64,000 nt of DNA from Actinotignum sanguinis (GTDB lineage Bacteria; Actinomycetota; Actinomycetes; Actinomycetales; Actinomycetaceae), in NCBI RefSeq assembly GCF_003957255.1, contig NZ_QDIE01000005.1:25774-89773 (forward strand), read 5' to 3'. Positions 57,872 through 64,000 of the stretch are shown here, one piece after another; the stretch's first letter is position 1; each line of letters opens with the position of its first letter. The notes beneath the pieces were generated by a model, which saw only the letters and a list, made by a program, of their open reading frames with translations, was not told the origin of the DNA and ran no database searches. The translations under genes and the position numbers were made by a program.

Positions 57872-58008
57872 CTTGCGGATGAAGCCGCTCGCACGAATGA
57901 CGAAAGCGACCTCCGCCACGGCCCAGGAAATGCCCGCCCGCATGCACTACGCTGGTGATGCCGCGGTGTGGCACGGCGGCTTCCCTGAGATTGAAAAGGT
58001 GGCTCGTC

Positions 58009-58725
58009 ATGTTTGAGACACTGCGCTGCGCCCGCGAATGGACGTTACGCCCGGGCAGCCTGCTGCGTCGCTCGCTGGTATGCCTCATCGGCGTGATCCT
58101 CACCGCCATCGGCATCACCGTGGCCCTCAAAGGTCACGCCGGCGTGGATCCCTTCACGGCCCTGCTCCAGGGCGTCAGCCACGTGACGGGCCTGTCCTTC
58201 TCCTGGGTGGTCCCGGCGGTCAATATCACCCTCATCGCCCTCATTTTCCCCTTCGATCACAAAGTCTTCGGGCTGGGCACCGTCCTCAACTTCACCCTGG
58301 TCGGGGTACTCGTCACCAGCTTCACCGGCATCCTCGATTCCATCTACGTTTTCACGTATTCCATCCCCGGGATGCTCGCCCACCTCGCGGTAGGGCTAGT
58401 TATTTTCGCGCTCGGGCTCTCGCTCTACATCACCCCGGATATCGGGCAGGGCGCCGCCGACTGCATCGTCCCCGTCCTCCTGCGCCGCTTCCCGGGCCAC
58501 TCCTACCGCACCTTCCGCGTGGCCCAGGACTTCATCGTGGTCCTCATCGCCCTCGCACTCTTCCGCTTTGACCTCAGCAGCGGCGTGATCGGCATTGGCA
58601 CCGCGATTATGGCGCTGGGAATTGGCGTCGTCGTCGATTTCTTCAACCGCACCGTCGCGTACCGCCTGGTAGGTACGACGACGCCCTACACGGCCCGCCC
58701 CGCCCCCGCTATCACCGAGGAATAA
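58009..58725 (+). CDS. YczE/YitT-type membrane protein
   Basis: A 238-residue protein with about six membrane helices. LLRRSLVCLIGVILTAIGITVALKGHAGVDPFTALLQGVSHVTGLSFSW and LGLSLYITPDIGQGAADCIVPVLLRR match the YczE/YyaS/YitT-like group, members of which have unknown function. The ATG at 58009 is chosen because the preceding 18 in-frame codons do not look like this family; neither start has a clear ribosome-binding site. The motif GGTACGACGACGCC lies near its end (58672-58685). Confidence 0.8.
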   Translation: MFETLRCAREWTLRPGSLLRRSLVCLIGVILTAIGITVALKGHAGVDPFTALLQGVSHVTGLSFSWVVPAVNITLIALIFPFDHKVFGLGTVLNFTLVGVLVTSFTGILDSIYVFTYSIPGMLAHLAVGLVIFALGLSLYITPDIGQGAADCIVPVLLRRFPGHSYRTFRVAQDFIVVLIALALFRFDLSSGVIGIGTAIMALGIGVVVDFFNRTVAYRLVGTTTPYTARPAPAITEE

Positions 58726-58808
58726 AACGCGAGGTCAAAGCGAGGCCGCAGGCGCTGGCGCCGTCGTCGTTATGTTTGCGCCTAACCCTACGCACACCGC
58801 ACCGACTG

Positions 58809-59858
58809 CTACGAGAACCACCTCCGTACCGCGGCTGTGATTTCCCGGTCGAAGGCATCATCGGAGTGATGCGCCGCGATCCACTCGCGGAAACTCCCGC
58901 CGCAAGCCGCATCCAGATCCACCCGGCACTGCGCGGTGCGGGTAAGAACCCTGGTGAGCATGGCCGCGGCGGCCGCGGTATCGCCATCCGGATAGAAGAA
59001 GGGATAGTGCTCGGGCAGCAGGGCGCGGGCCCAGGGTACGTCCGGGAATACCCCGAGCGCCCCGGCGCCCAGCGCCTCCACGTAGGACAGCCCGTAGGAT
59101 TCCTCCGCGGCCGTGGCCAGGAACGCCGTGGTATGCGCGAGAGCCTCGTAATACGAAGTGCGGGTATCGGTGAGCGGCCCCACGTGCATCCACGGCAGGC
59201 GCGAATACGTCATGGCTTTCTCGGAAACCAGATGCGCTTCGTGCAGGCGCATCTCCACCGTGAGGGGAATAAGCTCACGCACCCGGGTCAGCACATCCAT
59301 AAAGAACTCGGGGCGTTTGCGCGGGGAAAGGTAGATCGCGGGGTAGAGCACCACCGGGACGTCCGGCTCGTGCCGCTCCTGCACGTGATCGAGGCGGAAA
59401 CCGAGATTCACCCACCCCAGTTTCAGGCGCCCGGCCAGCGGCGGCACCGTCCACTTATTGACCATCTCGCGGATCTCCCCGGCGGTGCGCTCCGAATTCG
59501 CGAACGTGGGGAAGAGCGCGCAGGAAAGCGCCACCGGGGCGAGTTCCTCGGCGCTTTCCAGGGTCGACACCGGCAGCCACACAAAATTCATGAGGCGCGG
59601 GGTAGCGTGGCCGGCCTTGCGCAGGCGCGCCCACAGCGCCGGAGTGTCATGCACATCCATGGTGATAACAACCGTATCCGGGGCAAGATCTTGCGCGGAT
59701 GCTGCCGCCGGGTTAAGAACCGCGGTGCCCGGGTTAAGAACCGCGGCGCCCGGGAAAATACGCAAGAGACGCCGCAGCAGGGTGGCGCCGGCATCCTGGC
59801 CGACTATATTTCCTTCCGGGCTGAGCTGCGCGCCGGACCAGTGCACGGCGATATTCAT
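58809..59858 (-). CDS. Putative glycosyltransferase
   Basis: A 349-residue soluble protein. VPVVLYPAIYLSPRKRPEFFMDVLTRV in the middle and TSYYEALAHTTAFLATAAEESYGLSYVEALGAGALGVFPDVPWARALLPEHYPFFY in the C-terminal half resemble the donor-binding domain of GT-B glycosyltransferases, with the Glu of EESYGLSYVEAL in the position of the EX7E motif. Donor and acceptor are unknown. A 20-bp direct duplication near 59710-59750 gives the repeated peptide LNPGTAVLNPAAA. The start overlaps the pyrophosphatase stop by 4 bp (translational coupling). Confidence 0.7.
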   Translation of the reverse strand: MNIAVHWSGAQLSPEGNIVGQDAGATLLRRLLRIFPGAAVLNPGTAVLNPAAASAQDLAPDTVVITMDVHDTPALWARLRKAGHATPRLMNFVWLPVSTLESAEELAPVALSCALFPTFANSERTAGEIREMVNKWTVPPLAGRLKLGWVNLGFRLDHVQERHEPDVPVVLYPAIYLSPRKRPEFFMDVLTRVRELIPLTVEMRLHEAHLVSEKAMTYSRLPWMHVGPLTDTRTSYYEALAHTTAFLATAAEESYGLSYVEALGAGALGVFPDVPWARALLPEHYPFFYPDGDTAAAAAMLTRVLTRTAQCRVDLDAACGGSFREWIAAHHSDDAFDREITAAVRRWFS

Positions 59859-62452
59859 GCCAGGACTCCCTTCTCGGGTTCAGAGGTAGGTTCAGAGGTG
59901 AATCCGGATCCGGGTTCGGATTCTGATGCGGATTCTGACGCAGGTGCGGGCTCGTCCAGCAGCGGATCCTCCGTGGAGGCCTGGATTCGCATGCTGTAGA
60001 AGGAACGGTAAATAAAGACGAGCGCGAGGGCCCCGAAGCACACCGCCAGGCCGGTGACCACCGCGGTGAGATTCTGGGCATTGAGGCTCACGGCCAGCTC
60101 CACGGCGAGCAGGCCGAAGAGGGTGGTGAATTTAATAATCGGGTTGAGGGCCACCGAGGAGGTATCCTTGAACGGATCGCCCACGGTATCGCCCACGATG
60201 GTGGCATCGTGGAGCGCGGTGCCCTTCGCGTGCAAATCCACCTCCACGATCTTCTTCGCGTTATCCCAGGCCCCGCCCGCATTCGCCATATAAATCGCCT
60301 GGTAGAGGCCGAAAATAGCGATGGAAATGAGGTAGCCGATGAAGAAGTACGGCTCGATAAAGGCGAAGGACAGCGTGGCGAAGAAAACCGCCAGGAAAAT
60401 CGTGAGCATTCCCTGCTGCGCGTACTGGGTACAAATTTCGACGACGCGCCGCGAGTCATCATGGGAAGCCCGCTCCGCATTCTTATCCAGGTGGATGGAA
60501 TCCTTGATGAACTCCACCGCCCGGTAGGCCCCTGTGGTCACCGCCTGCATCGACGCCCCGGAGAACCAGAAGATCACCGCGCCCCCGCTGATAATCCCCA
60601 GCAGGAACGGGGCGTGCATGAGCGACAGCATCTCGATTCCGGCTGTCAGCCCGCCGGTCAGCCCGATAATAATGGAGAAAATCATCGTGGTGGCACCCAC
60701 CACCGCGGTGCCGATGAGCACCGGCTTGGCGGTTGCTTTGAAGGTATTGCCGGCGCCGTCGTTCTCCTCCAACATGAGCTTGGCGCGATCCCACTGCGGC
60801 GCGAAACCGAAACCGGAGCGAATATCGGCGTCGATATCAGGAAGAGCCTCAATGCGGGAGAGCTCGTAAACCGACTGGGCGTTATCGGTCACCGGCCCGT
60901 AGGAATCCACCGCGATCGTCACCGGCCCCATGCCCAGGAAACCGAAAGCCACCAGCCCGAAAGCGAAAACCGCCGGCGCTAGCATGAACTCGCCCAGGGT
61001 GGCATCCGCGATCACAAACGCCCCGGCCATGAGCCCCACAATGGTGATACCCAGCCAGAAAGCGGAGAAATTCCCGGCCACCACGCCGGAGAGAATATTG
61101 AGGGAAGCCCCGCCCTGGCGCGAACTTTTCACCACTTCACGCACGTGCCGCGAGGTCGTGGAGGTGAAGACCTTGACCAGCTCCGGGATGAGCGCCCCCG
61201 CGAGAGTCCCGCAGGTGACGATCGTGGCGAGCGCGAGCCACAGTGCGCCGTCGTGCCCACCCAAAACGAGCCAGGAGATCCCGTACACGCAAGCAATGCA
61301 GAAAATCGAGGTGAGCCATACAAGTGAACTCAGAGGTTTTTCGAAATTGAGGGTGGTGGCCTGCGCGTAGCGGGTCGCGGCCAGGCGCGCATTGAGCCCG
61401 TAGGCTAGAGCCGAGGCAATAATCATCGCCACCCGCACCGTGAACACCCACACCAGCAGGGTGGCTTGCAGCGCCGGATCATGAACGGCCAGCACAATAA
61501 AGGTCACCAGCGCCACCCCGGTCACACCGTACGTTTCGAAGCCGTCCGCGGAGGGGCCCACCGAATCCCCGGCATTATCACCCACGCAATCGGCGATAAC
61601 ACCCGGGTTCCGCGGGTCGTCCTCATCAATTTTGAACACGATTTTCATGAGGTCGGAGCCAATATCGGCAATCTTCGTGAAAATACCACCGGCGATGCGC
61701 AGGGCCGACGCCCCCAGGGATTCCCCGATGGCGAAGCCAATAAAGCACGCCCCGGCCACATCCGCGGGCAGGAACAGCAAAATGACGAGCATCATCAGCA
61801 GTTCCAGGGAAATGAGCACCATCCCGATGGACATCCCCGAACGCAGCGGCACCTGGTGCAGCGGCAGCGGCCGCCCGCGCAGCGAAGCGAAAGCCGTGCG
61901 CGCATTAGCCAGGGTGTTCACGCGAATCCCGAACCACGCCACCGCGTAGGACCCGCCCATACCCAGCAGCGAGAACGCCACCACAATCGCGAGCTTGCCC
62001 CACGTGAAGCCCACGAGGAACTTGTAGTAGACCACGATCACCGCGGTGATGAAGGCCCAGAGCACCAGCAGGAATCGCCCCTGCTTGACCAGGTAGGCTT
62101 TGCAGGTTTCGTAAATCAGGTCCGCGACCTCGGCCATGGCCCGATGCACCGGAAGCTTACGCAGATTCATATACGTGATGAGCCCGAAGCACAGCCCCAG
62201 CACGCATACCCCCACCCCGATGAGGAGGAGCAGCCGGCCGGAAACCCCGCCCACCGCGCTCACGCCCGACAGATCAGGCAGTACGATATTTGCTTCACCT
62301 CCGTGCACAGTTGCCCCACCGGCGGGCGCGCTCGCGGATGCGGCGCACGAACCTAGGGCAACGGGAGCCAGCGCGAGCGCCCCGAGCAGGGGGAGCAGCC
62401 GGCGTGGACGCGAGGTGTTCTTGTGTGTGGATACAGAAAAACAACGTCCCAT
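59855..62452 (-). CDS. hppA: Membrane-bound pyrophosphatase (ion pump)
   Basis: Integral membrane pump that couples PPi hydrolysis to H+ and/or Na+ transport. The 865-residue protein has about 16-17 helices and the substrate loops DDPRNPGVIADCVGDNAGDSVGPSADGFETYG, GGASLNILSGVVAGNFSAFW and GGAWDNAKKIVEVDLHAKGTALHDATIVGDTVGDPFKD. Motif DSVGPSADGFETYG replaces the DNVGDCAGMAADLFESY type of streptomycetes, pointing to the divergent (Bacteroidetes-like) subfamily. Lys in GNTFKATAK suggests K+-independence. The N-terminus looks like a lipoprotein signal with LGSC near residue 35. Coupled to the glycosyltransferase gene. Confidence 0.92.
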   Translation of the reverse strand: MGRCFSVSTHKNTSRPRRLLPLLGALALAPVALGSCAASASAPAGGATVHGGEANIVLPDLSGVSAVGGVSGRLLLLIGVGVCVLGLCFGLITYMNLRKLPVHRAMAEVADLIYETCKAYLVKQGRFLLVLWAFITAVIVVYYKFLVGFTWGKLAIVVAFSLLGMGGSYAVAWFGIRVNTLANARTAFASLRGRPLPLHQVPLRSGMSIGMVLISLELLMMLVILLFLPADVAGACFIGFAIGESLGASALRIAGGIFTKIADIGSDLMKIVFKIDEDDPRNPGVIADCVGDNAGDSVGPSADGFETYGVTGVALVTFIVLAVHDPALQATLLVWVFTVRVAMIIASALAYGLNARLAATRYAQATTLNFEKPLSSLVWLTSIFCIACVYGISWLVLGGHDGALWLALATIVTCGTLAGALIPELVKVFTSTTSRHVREVVKSSRQGGASLNILSGVVAGNFSAFWLGITIVGLMAGAFVIADATLGEFMLAPAVFAFGLVAFGFLGMGPVTIAVDSYGPVTDNAQSVYELSRIEALPDIDADIRSGFGFAPQWDRAKLMLEENDGAGNTFKATAKPVLIGTAVVGATTMIFSIIIGLTGGLTAGIEMLSLMHAPFLLGIISGGAVIFWFSGASMQAVTTGAYRAVEFIKDSIHLDKNAERASHDDSRRVVEICTQYAQQGMLTIFLAVFFATLSFAFIEPYFFIGYLISIAIFGLYQAIYMANAGGAWDNAKKIVEVDLHAKGTALHDATIVGDTVGDPFKDTSSVALNPIIKFTTLFGLLAVELAVSLNAQNLTAVVTGLAVCFGALALVFIYRSFYSMRIQASTEDPLLDEPAPASESASESEPGSGFTSEPTSEPEKGVLA

Positions 62453-62727
62453 AATTACCTCGACATAAAATGATGAGGCTCCTTTGCCTCTCTTTCATCC
62501 TAGGTCGGCCGGGCGATCAGTAATAGGGACCAGGTACGACGACGCCGCACAAGTGTGCGCCACTTTCGCCGCGAGAGGCCGGTCGTCGCCGCGTCTAGGC
62601 CCGAGGTCCCACGGTGGGTGGGTCTTTCGGGGTGGGTCTTTCGGGGTGCGGCCTTTCGGGGCGCGGCCTTTCGGGGCGTCCGGACAGGCACTCTGAGCCG
62701 GGCGGGCTAGATCGCGCTTTCTGAACC
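62453..62727. other. Upstream region of hppA with short tandem repeats
   Basis: Contains the motif GGTACGACGACGCCGC at 62533-62548 and a tandem repeat with four TTTCGGGG units at 62625, 62639, 62654 and 62669 (steps 14, 15, 15). The hppA ribosome-binding site is not obvious. Several small frames here are shadows. No gene is supported. Confidence 0.5.
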
Positions 62728-62805
62728 GGCGAGGCACGACGTGTTTTCAGAGCTGTACTTCATTTGTCGTACGTTCGAAGTACACCTCAGGAAAAGCACC
62801 TCGCC
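62728..62805. repeat. Module A hairpin, copy 4
   Basis: A 78-nt hairpin with outer arms GGCGAGG (62728-62734) and CCTCGCC (62799-62805), inner arms around CTGTACTTC and GAAGTACACCTC, and the loop ATTTGTCGTACGTTC. The outer arms differ from copy 1 yet are complementary to each other. Confidence 0.75.
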
Positions 62806-62844
62806 CCGCCGCTGCGGAGACCCGGCTCGGCGGGCGCGAGAGGC

Positions 62845-62896
62845 GGATTGCGGAAGCGGATTGCGGATGTGGATTGCGGATGTGGATTGCCTGGCG
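62845..62896. repeat. 13-bp tandem repeat
   Basis: GGATTGCGGATGT-type units start at 62845, 62858, 62871 and 62884, four copies with step 13. The stretch lies between modules A and B of the repeat island and is absent from the other islands. Confidence 0.75.
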
Positions 62897-62950
62897 GTGG
62901 GGTGAGGCATATCGGTATGCCGGTGTCGCGGGTGGGTGTGGTTGGCGTAG

Positions 62951-63028
62951 TGGTACTGGAGAACATCGGTCCTGACAGAGTGGTACTGCACGACAGAAAA
63001 TCGGGTATTGGTTGTAGCTCCAATACCA
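62951..63028 (+). repeat. Module B element, copy 2
   Basis: Same 78-bp length and layout as the copy at 35939: TGGTACTGGAG at 62951, TGGTACTGCAC at 62981 (step 30), inverted CTCCAATACCA at 63018-63028. The loop-closing pair of the inner hairpin is A-T here (GA-CAGAAAA-TC) against G-C in the other copy (GG-CAGAAAA-CC), a compensatory change. Confidence 0.8.
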
Positions 63029-63096
63029 CTTTGTTTGTGATCGCCGCGGGTGCCCTCTCGGAGACCGGAAAATGCATCCTCTCGGCCGGAGGTCTT

Positions 63097-63217
63097 GTAG
63101 AAAGAAACGCTATGGCGGTGGGTGCCACAGAAAGCAACCCCATGACGGTGGGTGCCACAGAAAGCAACCCCAGTGCATGATTTGGAAAACTTAATGTATT
63201 TGCTGTTGCATTTTGTG
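63097..63217 (+). repeat. Module C array, copy 3 (three direct sites plus inverted end)
   Basis: A 121-bp array, one 31-bp unit shorter than the 152-bp copy at 36065. Sites start at 63097 (GTAGAAAGAAACG), 63127 and 63157 (ACAGAAAGCAACC twice), steps 30 and 30. The inverted GTTGCATTTTGTG is at 63205-63217, again 61 bp from the start of the last direct site to the end. Its right end abuts the truncated alcohol dehydrogenase. Confidence 0.85.
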
Positions 63218-63495
63218 CGGAGCGGGAAGTGGGACACCGCGGGCACGCCGAAGACTCGGTCACCGGGGCGGATATTGGTGACGGCTTCGCCCACTTCGCG
63301 CACCACGCCAACGTATTCGTGCCCGATAATGAAATCGGTATCCACTCCCATGTGGCCAGCAACAATATGGGTATCCGAGCCGCATACCGTGGTTGCGGTG
63401 ATGTCGATGAGTGCATCGGTGGGGGCTTCCAGACTGAGATCCGGGATTTCCACCAGTTTCACGTGGCCAATGTCAGTGAATTAAATACCGCGCAT
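63218..63495 (-). pseudogene. Alcohol dehydrogenase N-terminal remnant
   Basis: The minus strand reads ATG CGC GGT ATT TAA from 63495, then in the same frame FTDIGHVKLVEIPDLSLEAPTDALIDITATTVCGSDTHIVAGHM and GHEYVGVVREVGEAVTNIRPGDRVFGVPAVSHFPL. This is the GroES-like N-terminus of a zinc-dependent medium-chain dehydrogenase, with CGSDTH and GHEYVG intact. It carries a stop at codon 5 after a strong AGGAGG ribosome-binding site (63501-63506) and is cut off at about 63218 by the end of module C. The remaining two thirds of the gene are missing. Confidence 0.85.
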
Positions 63496-63602
63496 AAAGT
63501 CCTCCTTTGGATCGCGCAATTTGTGGTGTGGCGTTCACTCTAACAGTGTTTGCCGGTGCCGGGTAGCGGGGGCTGGGCGTGCCGGGCTGGCTATGGTGGG
63601 CC

Positions 63603-63691
63603 GCAAAATGTACATTTCGGACCGCGAATCTCGTGAAGTGTACGTCCCTGACATAAATTCGGGCTACATATGTCACTGGCGTACATTTTGC
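63603..63691 (+). repeat. Module D element
   Basis: GCAAAATGTAC at 63603-63613, GTGAAGTGTAC at 63633-63643 (step 30) and the inverted GTACATTTTGC at 63681-63691. Same geometry as modules B and C with a different site sequence. Confidence 0.75.
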
Positions 63692-63766
63692 GGGCGGGGC
63701 ACGGCCGTGGGTTGGCTGCCGGTGGGCTTGGGCTACCGGCATGCCGGTGTTGAGGCCGCGCTGGTC

Positions 63767-63810
63767 TCAAAGTGCAAATCCTGGACTTCGAGGGGCGCAA
63801 AGTGTAAGCC
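63767..63810 (+). repeat. Module E pair of sites
   Basis: TCAAAGTGCAAATCCTGG (from 63767) and CGCAAAGTGTAAGCCAGG (from 63796) carry related sites 30 bp apart (CAAAGTG at 63768 and 63798). No inverted closing copy is seen; the IS3-family transposase end begins 20 bp later and may have removed it. The first site resembles that at 35877. Confidence 0.6.
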
Positions 63811-63831
63811 AGGAACGGGGCTGCGGACTGT

Positions 63832-64000
63832 TTATTGGACATTATTGCTTAAAACCGTTTGACGGTGCTCCGTGATAGTTAAACCATCGAACTTCAAGGT
63901 AATACGCTTCTGGTTATAAAAGAGCATATACTCGTCTATCGCCTCGCATAACTCATCAGTTGTAGCCCACTTCTTCCCGTAATAAATCTCGGTTTTCATC
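63832..64000 (-). CDS. IS3-family transposase, C-terminal fragment
   Basis: The minus strand encodes 55 residues to a TAA stop: MKTEIYYGKKWATTDELCEAIDEYMLFYN followed by QKRITLKFDGLTITEHRQTVL. This matches the end of the IS3-family OrfB DDE transposase (the segment around the last catalytic Glu, then the FYN-KR stretch). The frame continues past the window edge, so truncation cannot be judged. GC content is well below the neighbourhood. The element's right end should lie just left of 63832, where I cannot define an inverted repeat without the other end. Confidence 0.88.
   Translation of the reverse strand, partial: MKTEIYYGKKWATTDELCEAIDEYMLFYNQKRITLKFDGLTITEHRQTVLSNNVQ

Noticed and set aside
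62707..63462. 251-residue protein containing the dehydrogenase start
   Set aside because: Only the first 85 residues resemble a dehydrogenase; the rest is translated repeat sequence (GVAFCGTHRH units), so this is a gene fragment running into an element.

Overview
The window is high-GC actinobacterial DNA. The left third has the gene order known from Mycobacterium tuberculosis around its ATP synthase genes: prfA, prmC, tsaC/sua5, wecA-type transferase, atpI-like gene, atpBEFHAGDC, DUF2550 gene, nucS. NucS, UvrD2, mycoredoxin, maltokinase/GlgE, UPF0182 and a Scy/FilP-like coiled-coil protein are also actinobacterial. A sortase-anchored surface protein, MalEFG, a GH13 alpha-glucosidase and a divergent membrane pyrophosphatase suggest a host-associated member of the Actinomycetaceae or a near relative; the family placement is inference.

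Layout. 1-13 kb: release factor 1 end, PrmC, TsaC, WecA-like transferase, complete F1Fo ATP synthase operon, DUF2550, NucS, NagA, small zinc-ribbon protein. 13-19.4 kb: YefM/RelE-type toxin-antitoxin pair, alpha/beta hydrolase, coiled-coil polarity-type protein (minus strand), then a three-gene operon (membrane protein, lipoprotein, YbbN-like). 19.4-40 kb: an alpha-glucan block with alpha-glucosidase, LacI regulator, malEFG, and on the minus strand glgE-treS-mak-glgB, then trpS and glgX. TreS is broken by a one-base frameshift. MalEFG could import maltose, the alpha-glucosidase could trim it, maltokinase makes maltose-1-phosphate, GlgE polymerises it, GlgB branches it and GlgX debranches it, so flux into glycogen could continue without TreS. 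40-52.5 kb: NudC, mycoredoxin, UvrD2, a cyclodehydratase-like protein, a DUF2342 protein lacking its expected zinc ligands, a YlbL/Lon-S16 secreted protease, UPF0182, a YuiF-type transporter and an initiator tRNA. 52.5-58 kb: a lower-GC accessory stretch with a LysR regulator and a large cell-wall protein whose N-terminus lies across an 11-G tract. 58-64 kb: YczE-like membrane protein, glycosyltransferase, membrane pyrophosphatase, then an island of repeats with an alcohol dehydrogenase remnant and the 3' end of an IS3-family transposase.

The most unusual signal is a set of non-coding intergenic repeat islands (26.66-27.07, 35.76-36.22, 62.73-63.22 and 63.60-63.81 kb, plus one hairpin at 14.5 kb). 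They are built from several module types (A to E here). Most share one geometry: 11-13 bp sites repeated in direct orientation every 30-31 bp, closed in modules B, C and D by an inverted copy at a fixed distance. Spacers and hairpin arms show compensatory base changes, and the inverted end of one module abuts a truncated gene, which points to a mobile or recombination-related element family that I cannot assign to a known class. Other notable items are the G11 tract, a 14-base motif present five times, 16-bp iterons between divergent genes and an exact 210-bp duplication inside the surface-protein gene.
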